Origin: an uncultured Actinomycetes bacterium
Lineage (GTDB): Bacteria; Actinomycetota; Actinomycetes; S36-B12
Assembly (NCBI GenBank): GCA_905181745.1
Contig: CAJIYV010000025.1
Location: 1-31,988 of the forward strand
Length of the DNA stretch: 31,988 bases
Direction of reading: 5' to 3'
Under the pieces are notes generated by a model that worked only from the letters and a program-made list of their open reading frames with translations, did not search any database and was not told the DNA's origin. A program made the translations under genes and the position numbers. Positions 1-7,829 of the stretch are shown here, piece after piece. How positions within the stretch are numbered: position 1 is the stretch's first letter; every line of letters begins with the position of its first letter.

Positions 1-1122
1 TAGTTCTACGTTGTGATGTTGATCGTTTTGTGCGAGCAATCTTATTTCTTCTTCCTTCACTTCATTTTCTCGCTGATCAATTGTTTCAGAGGACCTAGCC
101 AATTGGGATTTGACTTCGGCAGCGTCGTTTCGGGTCTGTGATAACTCTTCAGCCTGGCCACGAAGTTGGTCTTGAGCGCCTTCTATTTCTCCACGGGTCC
201 TGGCCATGTGTTCAACCATTCCTTCAACGCTCACACGCTCACGTACAACAGCGAGGCGTTCTTCTTCCACCGCACGCCGCATACCTTCAATTTCAGCGCG
301 CTCTCCCTCTAGCAATTTTGTCTCTTTGGAAGTTTCCTCTAACTGCTTGCGAAGTTCATATTGTTGGCCTTCGACATCATCTAAACCAAGGGAGACTCGC
401 TCACTTTTTAATAGGCCTTCGCCCTTCATTGTTTCTAGCTCAATTGCCGCCACATCCAGGGCAGCTCGCTCATGCTGCAGGTCAAGATTTAGTTGTCCAA
501 GTCTCTTGTTCTCAACCTTCATGTCTAAATAAAATTGTCGCAACTGATTTTTTACTTCCTGCAGATCAGGATCAAGGTGTGGATCTACCCCTGGATCAGG
601 CACCAGAACGGGTTCCGCTGGAAGTGCTTCTTCGACCATTAAAGGCTCTGGCGCACCTGGATTTTTTGCGACAGGTTCGCGTGATTCCGTCGTGTGAATC
701 TTAATTTTGCTGTCTGCGACCCAGCGATCTATCGTTTCGCCATCAACTTCTTCACGCTCGTTGTTTACTCGCGAACCACTTCCAGATCGGTTCTTGCTCG
801 GGCTGGCGTTCCGACGTGCCCAACGTGAGGGTTTTTTCGGCGAATTGGTCTGCTCTTCCCCCTGAGTTTTAGACAGCAAATCCGCTGAGGGTTTGCCAGC
901 TGTATCCCTGGACTCACCTAGCTGCTGGGGTTTTGCTGCTTCTTCTTGGATGCTTTTTGTTCCACCCCGAATCACGCGGGCTTGTGACACAATTTTAATG
1001 ATGTGAGCGATCGCCTCAGGATCGGCCGCTGGGGCCTCGTGACCGGGGGGCCCATCCGTCGTGGCAGCACTAATCTGCGGACCCAGGTCCGACCCCGAAC
1101 CTACTTTTCTTTGTGCCTGCAT
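1..1122 (-). CDS. Coiled-coil protein, unknown function (3' end outside the window)
   Basis: I do not recognise this protein. The minus-strand frame is open without a stop from an ATG at 1122 down to base 1, giving 374 codons, and an in-frame TGA lies two codons upstream of the ATG, so this is the first possible start. Residues 1-190 are low in hydrophobics and rich in Gly, Ser, Pro and charged residues, with a basic patch (KKPSRWARRNAS) near residue 100; they look disordered. From about residue 195 to the window edge the protein is rich in Glu, Lys, Gln, Arg and Leu in heptad-like spacing (for example EERLAVVRERVSVEGMVEH), a long coiled coil. No signal peptide or membrane segment is visible. 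It is the most downstream gene of the minus-strand side. A structural, polarity or chromosome-organisation role would be a guess. The gene being real is well supported; the function is not. Confidence 0.8.
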   Translation of the reverse strand, partial: MQAQRKVGSGSDLGPQISAATTDGPPGHEAPAADPEAIAHIIKIVSQARVIRGGTKSIQEEAAKPQQLGESRDTAGKPSADLLSKTQGEEQTNSPKKPSRWARRNASPSKNRSGSGSRVNNEREEVDGETIDRWVADSKIKIHTTESREPVAKNPGAPEPLMVEEALPAEPVLVPDPGVDPHLDPDLQEVKNQLRQFYLDMKVENKRLGQLNLDLQHERAALDVAAIELETMKGEGLLKSERVSLGLDDVEGQQYELRKQLEETSKETKLLEGERAEIEGMRRAVEEERLAVVRERVSVEGMVEHMARTRGEIEGAQDQLRGQAEELSQTRNDAAEVKSQLARSSETIDQRENEVKEEEIRLLAQNDQHHNVEL

Positions 1123-1443
1123 GACTATTCACTTTCTCTGTGCCATCGTCCCCCAGTTTGGACCCTCGTGGAGGTTACCGAATTGCGGTTATTTTGTCTA
1201 TCCCACGCCGGACTCCCCCCCCCATCAGACCCATAAGACCACCCCCACAACACCTCTAAGACCAAGCCACCCCCACCCCACACTCAACGCATTTACAGAA
1301 GGAACTATTTCGAAGGGGACGATGCTAATCGATGGCCGGGCTGGGTCGACGCTGCCCCTTTCCTGATATTTTTTGGGGAAATGTGAGTTGTCCACCAGAG
1401 CATTGCGCGCCAGAACGGGCTTTCATTCAATGAAGAGATTCTC
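1123..1443. other. Non-coding stretch, C-rich, nothing recognised
   Basis: Between the start of the coiled-coil gene and the frame-broken gene at 1444 I see no convincing gene, RNA or repeat. Around 1215-1290 the plus strand is strikingly C-rich with several runs of C. It probably holds the promoter of the minus-strand coiled-coil gene, but no clear -10 element stands close to the ATG at 1122. Confidence 0.4.
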
Positions 1444-1705
1444 GTGAAACCCACTGCACAAATGACCGTCGCCCTAGCCCTTACGTTTGGGGGGTAATTG
1501 GGCTCCAGCAGGAGCCGGTGTCACGCCTGAGAAAGCGTGTTCACAGCCTGGGGCTTCTGTTACGAAAAAGGCAAGGTGTACACCTGCGTTAAAAAAGTGC
1601 ACCAAGATAAGGAAATACAGTTGGAGAACCGGCAAAGTTTTCGAAGTAACTGCTGCTAACGACGTTCCCACTGAGATAATCGAAGGTGCGCGAACCACTC
1701 TCTAA
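1444..1705 (+). pseudogene. Frame-broken gene for a small exported protein
   Basis: A GTG at 1444, with GAAGAG about 7 nt upstream, opens a short frame reading MKPTAQMTVALALTFGG and stopping at TAA 1495, a signal-peptide-like start. Removing one G from the G6 run just before the stop joins it to the next frame, which reads through an AxA-like site (WAPAGAG) and KACSQPGASVTKK. Adding one A to the A5 run near 1565 then yields GKVYTCVKK, and removing one A from the A6 run near 1592 returns to the frame ending KYSWRTGKVFEVT...GARTTL at 1705. The restored C...GKVYTCVKK...KYSWRTGK pattern resembles a short Cys motif (G-x-x-Y-T-C-V-K ... W) I know from exported actinobacterial proteins. All three shifts lie in homopolymers, so it is either a decayed gene or a gene carrying sequence errors. 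The reconstruction is inference. Confidence 0.45.
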
Positions 1706-1737
1706 CCCCAACAAATCTGTTGAGCAGTGCATACCAA

Positions 1738-2268
1738 TCACCCGCAGGCAATGTCACCGTTGATGAACACACGTCCTTTATCGACAGGCAAATATTTTGA
1801 TGACGACTTCTCCATGATCTGACCCTTCACCGATGCCGTGGGCTGGGCCCAGGAGAGAATTGTCTTGGTTTTCTTGCCTTTCACGTCTTCGTCGTTCACA
1901 GTGCTTATCGGATGGTCATCGAGTTATCAGTCGAGGAGCCGGCGCCCCCATTACTCGCCGGGTTGTAGCCAACCCAGCATGAAGAGGCCCGCTTTGCTGC
2001 CACCGCATTCTTTTCGAGTCACTTTTGAACCCACTGCTGTTCCGTTGTATCGCATCACGATGACCGTGGCGGCATCCATGAACCCGAATTTAGGATTGTC
2101 AATGATGAAGTATCCGGGAGTCATGCTGCCTTTGTCACTCATAGTTACAGACCCGTTTTTAATTTTTTCCTTTGGGCCAAAGCCTTGGTCGTCAACATCG
2201 ACTAAGTTTTCCCAGCGGACCGTGCAGCCCTCGCAGGGAACGCCGTCGAAATTCAAGGTGAAACTCAC
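1738..2268 (-). pseudogene. Frame-broken gene, unknown function (three successive frames)
   Basis: Three consecutive minus-strand frames look like one protein. The first (GTG 2268 to TAA 1951, 105 codons) contains CEGCTVRWENL, GYFIIDNPKFGFMDAATVIV and a C-terminal GLFMLG. Losing one G of a GGG triplet near 1970 moves into a frame reading GYNPASNGGAGSSTDNSM, a linker-like stretch ending at 1905. Gaining one C near 1910 moves into a third frame (1738-1923) reading STVNDEDVKGKKTKTILSW and ending at TGA 1738. The composite would be about 175 residues. The first frame stays open upstream to 2331 without an ATG or a signal peptide, so the true start is unclear. I recognise no family. It sits downstream of the CDGSH gene and convergent with the other broken gene. 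Decay and assembly error are both possible. Confidence 0.5.
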
Positions 2269-2407
2269 GGGCCCTGGCGCAGCGTGCGAATCACTCTCAT
2301 GGAACTGTGATGAAGGCCCCCGTCTCTTGAACTATCTCAGGGCCGGGATCTCACCATTTGCGATGAAAAATGTTCGCTATTACTGCACGCCCAAATGGGC
2401 GCGGAAT

Positions 2408-2605
2408 CTAGAGATCAATTCTTTCGCTCCAGTTGGCGCTCTTGTGGCTGCCGTCGCAGAAGGGCTTGGACTTGGATTCCCCACAGCGGCACAGATAGGT
2501 CTTGGTCGTTTCTTTGATCACTGTGCCGTCTGGCGCAACTATTGTTGCCTCGCCGTCGACTTCTAATGGTCCGCCCGCTGTTGGGATAATTCTTACAGTT
2601 GTCAT
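2408..2605 (-). CDS. CDGSH iron-sulfur domain protein
   Basis: This 65-residue protein has the complete CDGSH signature in its second half: C39-x-C41, P48, C50-D-G-S-H54 within YLCRCGESKSKPFCDGSH. In this family three Cys and one His bind a 2Fe-2S cluster used in electron transfer or redox sensing; the partner here is unknown. The N-terminal half (VRIIPTAGGPLEVDGEATIV) is the usual small beta extension of bacterial members. The frame continues upstream to 2713, but that would run into tRNA-Asn. ATG 2605 is preferred because a good promoter (TTGCGG, 17 nt, TACGAT) ends six bases before it, which predicts a leaderless mRNA. It is a single-gene unit between tRNA-Asn and a broken gene. Confidence 0.88.
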   Translation of the reverse strand: MTTVRIIPTAGGPLEVDGEATIVAPDGTVIKETTKTYLCRCGESKSKPFCDGSHKSANWSERIDL

Positions 2606-2611
2606 AGTTGA

Positions 2612-2640
2612 ATCGTAAACTACGGTGAGAAGAACCGCAA
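2612..2640 (-). promoter_or_regulatory. Promoter of the CDGSH gene
   Basis: On the minus strand TTGCGG (2640-2635) and TACGAT (2617-2612) are separated by exactly 17 nt. The -10 element ends six bases before ATG 2605, so transcription would start at or next to the start codon. Confidence 0.6.
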
Positions 2641-2701
2641 TGGGAACAACATCAACGACACACAGTGGGGATATTTCGCTTCTTAAGACCACGCAGTTTG
2701 C

Positions 2702-2777
2702 TGGCTCCCCCATCTGGACTCGAACCAGAAACCCTTCGATTAACAGTCGAATGCTCTGCCAATTGAGCTATGGGGGA
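2702..2777 (-). tRNA. tRNA-Asn (anticodon GUU)
   Basis: The minus strand folds as a full cloverleaf of 76 nt. The acceptor arm pairs TCCCCCA with TGGGGGA, followed by discriminator G and an encoded CCA (2704-2702). The D-arm region TAGCTCAATTGGCAGAGCA and the T-arm GGTTCGAGTCC are canonical. The anticodon loop reads CTGTTAA, with anticodon GTT at 2744-2742, which decodes AAC/AAU asparagine. A tRNA-Asn close to dnaG is also found in mycobacteria. Confidence 0.97.
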
Positions 2778-2813
2778 TCGACCGACGAAGACTATCAAGT
2801 CGCCGGGCGTTAG

Positions 2814-3317
2814 CTACACGCCGAGGGTGTTTCGCAGTTCCCGCAGTGCTGTGTCAGCACCCTGTGAGGTAAGCGGGTCATTCGGGTCAAGATCCCCGTG
2901 GAACTCAATGAGCCAGGAAACTTCAGTCCGATCGGGCTCGCGACGGCCGATGGCCGTTATGGTGCCGCCACTAGCTAGGGTCAACGTTTCTCGAAATAGG
3001 ACACTTGCCGTGACCCGGTCACGCACCACCGGAGGGACATCACCACACGGGTCTAGGTGCAGCTTGATCAAGATATTTTCGTTGGTGGTGACTTCCAGCC
3101 AGGGCTCTTCCCAGGTTACTTTGGCAATTTTTGGCCAATCAATCCGATTGGGTTCGGTCGTGGTCGCGAAATAGAGAGCTTTGTCCGTGGCGATTACCAC
3201 AGGTGGCTTGTAACGCGCAGGGCCCAGAGCCGTTGCCATAATGCGCTCTGACGAAGGGACCTGCAATAAGCGCGCATCAACCCTTATTTGTTTGTGGAAC
3301 TGATTGCGACCAAACAT
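2814..3317 (-). CDS. Conserved hypothetical protein downstream of dnaG
   Basis: This is a 167-residue soluble protein without a signal peptide or membrane segment. It is a succession of short beta strands (for example PPVVIATDKALYFATT, ITAIGRREPD, VSWLIEFHGD), ending in a short helix (ADTALRELRNTL). The pattern resembles the PH-like fold of small actinobacterial proteins encoded beside dnaG, but I see no catalytic motif. Its ATG overlaps the dnaG stop codon by one base (TGATG at 3319-3315), so it is almost surely translated by coupling with primase. Position and conserved context suggest a housekeeping role, but no function can be assigned. Confidence 0.8.
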   Translation of the reverse strand: MFGRNQFHKQIRVDARLLQVPSSERIMATALGPARYKPPVVIATDKALYFATTTEPNRIDWPKIAKVTWEEPWLEVTTNENILIKLHLDPCGDVPPVVRDRVTASVLFRETLTLASGGTITAIGRREPDRTEVSWLIEFHGDLDPNDPLTSQGADTALRELRNTLGV

Positions 3318-5125
3318 CAGGCATCACCAAATGAAATTTCACGCAGTGAGCGCCGGTAGGACTCCATTTCAACAAGTTGGTTCAGCAATTGCGTTGAATC
3401 TCCACTTTCTTCAGATCGAGTGAGTTCACCTTTTAACTCATCAATTTTTTTTGACGAATCTACTTCCAGCAATCTGGCAATCATGCCCACGGCGTAGCGA
3501 TCTTGCGATCCGGCCTCCGTTGGCATGGGCTCAACCGCAAGTTCACGGATTGTCGACCGGATCTCGTCGTTCTCGGCGCTGGCGAGCACCCGGTCAATCC
3601 ACGCCATGCCATCAAGTTGCGCAGTTGGTCCGCCCGCCGATGCAATTGCGCCATGAACCGCCGCGGCCTTGGAGTGGGTGAAAGCTGACTCTTCAACTGA
3701 TGCGTACCAATGACTGACGGCACCGGGAAGTTGCAATGCTGCCTTAAGTGATTCGCGCTCCACACTTGAACCAATCGTGGATTTGCGGGATTGACGCGAT
3801 ACAGGGGCGCTTCCGCCGACAGACTTCGCAACTGTTCCCGGGTCCATGCCGAGCCATCCGGCCAGACGCCGCGAATACTCCGGCCGCAATGCCGAATCGC
3901 GGATCTTTCGAATGATAGGAGCGCTTTCCTGTAAAGCTGCGATGCGCCCTTCACTCGTGTTGAGATCGTAAGAGTTCAACACTGTCTTGATAGCAAATTC
4001 AAAAAGTGGGACGCGGCTTTCAATAAGTGCTCGGACCGCAGCATCACCCTGTTGCAGCCGCAAGTCACACGGATCCAGTCCGCCGGGCTCTACAGCAACG
4101 AAAGTTTGGGACACAAATTTCTGATCTTCCTCGAATGCGCGCAATGCCGCCTTTTGCCCGGCTGCATCTCCATCAAAAGTAAAAATTACGTGGCCACGCA
4201 TCCGGTCGTCATCCATGAGAATCCTTCGCAGCACCCTGATGTGATCTGATCCAAATGCTGTCCCACAGGTGGCTACCGCAGTACCCACGCCCGCGAGGTG
4301 CGCTGCCATAACGTCTGTGTACCCCTCGACAATCACCGCTTGCTGCTCCTTGGAAACTAGGCGTTTAGCAATGTCGAGACCGTAAAGAACCTGGCTCTTC
4401 TTGTAAATAGGTGTTTCGGGGGTATTGAGGTACTTAGGCCCCTCGTCATCGTCATAGAGTTTGCGAGCACCGAACCCAATTACGTCACCACCAAGTTCGC
4501 GAATTGGCCACACCAGTCGGCCACGGAATCTGTCGTAAACCCCGCGATTACCTTGGGACACTAAACCCCCGGCAAGTAGCTCCTGATCGCTGAAGCCCGA
4601 TTTGCGCAGATGCTTGGTCAGTGCGTCCCACCCTTTAGGGGCATACCCCACGCTAAAAGTTGCACAAATTTCAGATTCGAATCCGCGCGCGGTCAGAAAC
4701 TCACGGCCAGTGTGCGCTTCCGGTGTGGCCAGTTGCGCTTGGTAATACTCACTTGCACCCTTGTGGGCCTCAATCAGGCGCTTACGCTGGCCATGTTGTT
4801 TATTTGGGGTCGCTCCCCCATCAACGTATTGCAGCTGGACCCCGGCTTTGTCGGCAAGTTTCTCAACGGTTTCAGCAAAACTGAGATGATCAATTTTTTG
4901 AACAAAACTGAGTAGGTCCCCGCCTTCACCACAACCAAAGCAGTACCACATGCCACGGCTTGGAGTAACGTGAAAACTTGGTGAGCGCTCCTCGTGAAAT
5001 GGACACAAGCCTTTTAAGGATCCTCCACCAGCGGATTTTAAGGTCACGTACTCAGAGACAACCTGGTCGATGCGGGCCCGCTCACGAACGAGGGCTATGT
5101 CTTCGTCTCTGATCCGGCCCGCCAT
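3317..5125 (-). CDS. dnaG: DNA primase
   Basis: DnaG makes the RNA primers for leading- and lagging-strand DNA synthesis and binds the replicative helicase DnaB. The 602-residue protein has the three expected parts. A CHC2 zinc-binding domain lies at the N-terminus (C41, H44, C62, C65). The RNA polymerase core carries the TOPRIM motif, with E267 in VIVEGYTD and the acidic pair D318-x-D320 in FTFDGDAAG. A helical C-terminal region from about residue 450 fits the helicase-binding domain. The length is usual for the family. The ATG at 5125 has no Shine-Dalgarno, but TAGACT lies six bases upstream, which suggests a leaderless mRNA. The gene overlaps the downstream hypothetical gene by one base and is divergent from the aminotransferase gene. 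Confidence 0.97.
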   Translation of the reverse strand: MAGRIRDEDIALVRERARIDQVVSEYVTLKSAGGGSLKGLCPFHEERSPSFHVTPSRGMWYCFGCGEGGDLLSFVQKIDHLSFAETVEKLADKAGVQLQYVDGGATPNKQHGQRKRLIEAHKGASEYYQAQLATPEAHTGREFLTARGFESEICATFSVGYAPKGWDALTKHLRKSGFSDQELLAGGLVSQGNRGVYDRFRGRLVWPIRELGGDVIGFGARKLYDDDEGPKYLNTPETPIYKKSQVLYGLDIAKRLVSKEQQAVIVEGYTDVMAAHLAGVGTAVATCGTAFGSDHIRVLRRILMDDDRMRGHVIFTFDGDAAGQKAALRAFEEDQKFVSQTFVAVEPGGLDPCDLRLQQGDAAVRALIESRVPLFEFAIKTVLNSYDLNTSEGRIAALQESAPIIRKIRDSALRPEYSRRLAGWLGMDPGTVAKSVGGSAPVSRQSRKSTIGSSVERESLKAALQLPGAVSHWYASVEESAFTHSKAAAVHGAIASAGGPTAQLDGMAWIDRVLASAENDEIRSTIRELAVEPMPTEAGSQDRYAVGMIARLLEVDSSKKIDELKGELTRSEESGDSTQLLNQLVEMESYRRSLREISFGDA

Positions 5126-5131
5126 GTGGAC

Positions 5132-5137
5132 AGTCTA
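5132..5137 (-). promoter_or_regulatory. -10 element of dnaG (leaderless)
   Basis: On the minus strand TAGACT ends six bases before the dnaG ATG, with no ribosome-binding site between. The same hexamer stands at the same distance before glyS. No convincing -35 is seen. Confidence 0.5.
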
Positions 5138-5181
5138 CGACCGGTGCGCGCCGGCAGCCCGAACCAAGGTTGAATGCTCCC

Positions 5182-6390
5182 ATGACCAATGACAGATCAG
5201 GTTTAGATGTAGCCCGCCTTCGAGCCGACACACGCGGCTGTGCCGAGGTAGTACACCTTAATAATGCCGGTAGCGCCCTGCCTCCTTCGATTGCTGTCGA
5301 CACGATGATCGAACACTTACGCCTTGAGGAAATGATCGGCGGATACGAGGCACACGCTCAGGCTGCCGATCGAATTGATTCCGTACGCGATTCGATCGGT
5401 CTCTTACTAGACACCAGTGGTTCTAATATCGCACTCAGCTTCTCAGCTACAGACTCGTGGGATCGAGCATTTAGCGCAATAAATTTTGCAAGTGACTTTG
5501 GGCCACACACCAAAATGCTCGCATCATCGTCTGAATACGCATCCAATGTGTTACCAGTCATGCAGCTGGCGAGGCATCATGGAGTTCAACTTGAATTTAT
5601 TCCCGATGACGAAAATGGAATAACCGATGTCGCCGCCTTAGAGTCAATGCTCGACGATCAAGTCGCGGTAGTCCTGATCAATCATTGCCCGAGTCAAAAC
5701 GGATTAATAAACCCAGTTGCCGCCATCGGTCATGCGCTCGAGCGAGAGCAATCAAATGCGTGGTATCTCGTTGACGCATGTCAGTCGGTTGGGCAAATGC
5801 CCATTGATGTCACCGAGATTGGTGCTGATTTCTTGAGTGTGACTGGCCGCAAGTTCGTTCGCGGTCCACGGGGAACAGGTTTCATGTATTGCTCATCACG
5901 CTCATTGGCCGAGCTTGAACCTTTCCCCGCCGATTTGTACGGAGCGCACTGGGACCCTGATGGCTACACCATGCGTTCTAATGCCCAAAGATTCGAATCC
6001 TGGGAAAAGGATTATGCCGCGCTATTAGGGCTGGGAGCGGCGGTTGACTATTCACTGGCGCTCGGCCTGGACGCGATTGGGCAACGGATTACTTATCTCG
6101 CCAAAGAGATGCGACGCATGCTCGATGAAATCCCCGGCATTGAGGTCCTAGACCGTGGAGTTGAAAAAAGTGGAATCATCACCTTCAGGCACGAGCGGGT
6201 TGACTCTGCAGCGATTGTCGCCGGATTGAAGGAATTGGGAATCAGCGTTTCCCTGGGAACACCTGAATACTCACAGGTTGACTATCTGGCCCACGGTGTG
6301 ACTTCCATGGTTCGAGTCTCGCCGCACATCTACAACACGCTAGAAGAACTTGAACGCTGCGCTGAAGTTGTTCGCGGCTTGTCGAGTTAG
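5182..6390 (+). CDS. Class V PLP-dependent aminotransferase / cysteine desulfurase-like enzyme
   Basis: The 402-residue protein (from ATG 5182) has the fold-type I, class V features. An N-terminal substrate loop reads VHLNNAGSALPP. The cofactor-binding Asp and Gln lie in VDACQSVGQ. The Schiff-base lysine lies in SVTGRKFVRGPRGTGF (about residue 224). A small C-terminal domain follows. Related enzymes include cysteine desulfurases, selenocysteine lyases and isopenicillin-N epimerase-like proteins. I see no active-site Cys loop clear enough to call a desulfurase, so the substrate is open. A TTG at 5170 would add four residues; ATG is preferred. The gene sits alone, divergent from dnaG, and its stop overlaps the stop of convergent dgt by four bases (TTAG at 6387-6390). 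Confidence 0.85.
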   Translation: MTNDRSGLDVARLRADTRGCAEVVHLNNAGSALPPSIAVDTMIEHLRLEEMIGGYEAHAQAADRIDSVRDSIGLLLDTSGSNIALSFSATDSWDRAFSAINFASDFGPHTKMLASSSEYASNVLPVMQLARHHGVQLEFIPDDENGITDVAALESMLDDQVAVVLINHCPSQNGLINPVAAIGHALEREQSNAWYLVDACQSVGQMPIDVTEIGADFLSVTGRKFVRGPRGTGFMYCSSRSLAELEPFPADLYGAHWDPDGYTMRSNAQRFESWEKDYAALLGLGAAVDYSLALGLDAIGQRITYLAKEMRRMLDEIPGIEVLDRGVEKSGIITFRHERVDSAAIVAGLKELGISVSLGTPEYSQVDYLAHGVTSMVRVSPHIYNTLEELERCAEVVRGLSS

Positions 6391-7616
6391 CGACAATACT
6401 GGCTGTGCCACTGCTCAATGCTGATATCAGTCAAACTAGCGACCTGATCAATCACAACGCGGAACCGTTCACCATCTGTTGTCGCACTGTCAAAAGTTGG
6501 CTTGAGCCAACGCTCAAGATTACGACCCTCGTCGAGCACCAACGCATGTACTAGTTCAGCAATCATTTCGCGCTGGCGGGCATACGCCCGATCTGCACCC
6601 GGTCGATTCATGACCCATTTGACCGCAACTGTTTTCATTACCGCGACTTCGTCTCGCACCTCGTGGGGAACAATCAAAGTGGCGTCATAACGCGTGAGGT
6701 GATGATCCCCATACTGTTGCTGGGTCGCGATTTGAGCCGACACACTAAAACGAGCAATTAGGTAGCTGGTGAATTTCTTGAGCATCACCATGCTGCGCAT
6801 TGAGCCGTCAAATGAACTGGGGAAATAATCGAGTCGGCGAAGTCGTGATACCGCCTCTTGTAGTTGTTCAATCGGGATCTCGGGCAAATATCTTTCCTGG
6901 GCAATTGCACACAGTTCATCGGTCACATTTTTGTCACCGAATTCAAGGATTGAGACTAAGCCCGAATATACAGCGTCCTCAAAGTCATGTACCGAATAAG
7001 CGACATCGTCGGACCAATCCATGACCTGTTCTTCGAGGCAGGTCTGGGTTCCCGGAGCGCCAGAACGCAACCACGCAAAAACTTCCGAGTCGTCTTCGTA
7101 GTAGCCAAACTTCGGGTTACCCCGAGTTCGGGCCCACGGGTATTTGCAGGATGCATCAAGGGATGCCCGCGTGAGGTTCAGCCCCGCTGACTGCTCGTCC
7201 TGATTAAATACTTTTGCTTCAAGGCGGCTCACCACCCGAAGGGTTTGGGCGTTACCTTCAAATCCACCAATTGAGTCTGCGAGCCGGTTGAGTTCCTCCT
7301 CACCATTATGGCCAAAAGGTGGGTGTCCCAGATCGTGGGCGAGCCCGGCCACTTCAACCAAATCAGCGTCACAGCCCAAAGCATCTCCCAGTTCGCGGGC
7401 GATCTGGGCAACTTCCAGGGTGTGCGTCAGCCGGGTGCGAGGAAAGTCAGCGACTCCGGCTAGTTGAACCTGCGTTTTTGCGGCAAGTCGACGAAGTGCG
7501 GCAGAGTGGAGAACGCGAGCGCGATCCCGGGCAAATGCACTTCGGATACTTTCTTTAACGGGCTCCAGAACCGGCCGTTGAACATCTTGTTCGTTGTAAC
7601 CCTGCGCAATCGCCAC
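6387..7616 (-). CDS. dgt: Deoxyguanosinetriphosphate triphosphohydrolase-like protein (dGTPase)
   Basis: This HD-domain enzyme hydrolyses dNTPs, classically dGTP, to the nucleoside and tripolyphosphate, and so adjusts the dNTP pool for replication. The 409-residue protein shows the metal ligands H65 (TRLTHTLEVAQIAREL) and H94-D95 (GLAHDLGHPPFGHNGEE), and a later DDVAYSVHDFED segment typical of the family. The start is GTG 7616, with TAAAGT seven bases upstream and no Shine-Dalgarno. Genes for dGTPase and DnaG are also neighbours in mycobacteria; here the aminotransferase gene lies between them. The stop overlaps the convergent aminotransferase stop, leaving no room for a terminator. The exact nucleotide preference cannot be read from sequence. 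Confidence 0.93.
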   Translation of the reverse strand: MAIAQGYNEQDVQRPVLEPVKESIRSAFARDRARVLHSAALRRLAAKTQVQLAGVADFPRTRLTHTLEVAQIARELGDALGCDADLVEVAGLAHDLGHPPFGHNGEEELNRLADSIGGFEGNAQTLRVVSRLEAKVFNQDEQSAGLNLTRASLDASCKYPWARTRGNPKFGYYEDDSEVFAWLRSGAPGTQTCLEEQVMDWSDDVAYSVHDFEDAVYSGLVSILEFGDKNVTDELCAIAQERYLPEIPIEQLQEAVSRLRRLDYFPSSFDGSMRSMVMLKKFTSYLIARFSVSAQIATQQQYGDHHLTRYDATLIVPHEVRDEVAVMKTVAVKWVMNRPGADRAYARQREMIAELVHALVLDEGRNLERWLKPTFDSATTDGERFRVVIDQVASLTDISIEQWHSQYCR

Positions 7617-7623
7617 ATGCGTG

Positions 7624-7629
7624 ACTTTA
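7624..7629 (-). promoter_or_regulatory. -10 element of dgt (leaderless)
   Basis: TAAAGT on the minus strand lies seven bases before the GTG start of dgt. With no Shine-Dalgarno in between, it supports the GTG start and a leaderless transcript. Confidence 0.45.
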
Positions 7630-7829
7630 CTTGTCCACCACAGTGCGTGGCAATTCCCACTGGTTGTATCTGTAATACCGAACTAACGCAATTGCTTCGC
7701 GGGCAACATATTCTGAGGTGAGTGAAGCGTCCGAGCAGAGTGCGCCGGATCGATCACAATTGTGGCCGAACTCGAACAGTCACTCGGACCTCCCGCCCAG
7801 GCAGTTTTAACAGCCGGCAGAAGCTGAAG

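Noticed and set aside
138..704. A 188-codon plus-strand frame and an overlapping 108-codon frame
   Set aside because: They lie opposite the uninterrupted coiled-coil frame on the minus strand, and their Pro/Leu/His-rich or Ser/Arg-rich content is typical of antisense shadows.
2385..2400. Short GC palindrome CGCCCAAATGGGCG after the CDGSH gene as a terminator
   Set aside because: The stem has only six or seven pairs with a two-base loop and no T-run on either strand.
1838..2566. A 242-codon plus-strand frame
   Set aside because: It runs opposite the CDGSH gene and the frame-broken protein, has no family features, and begins without a ribosome-binding site.
7617..7829. Short protein-like frame (VAELEQSLGPPAQAVLTAG) between dgt and dusB
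   Set aside because: Only about 33 codons between stops, no ATG, no ribosome-binding site. I see nothing supportable in this 213-base gap apart from the dgt promoter.
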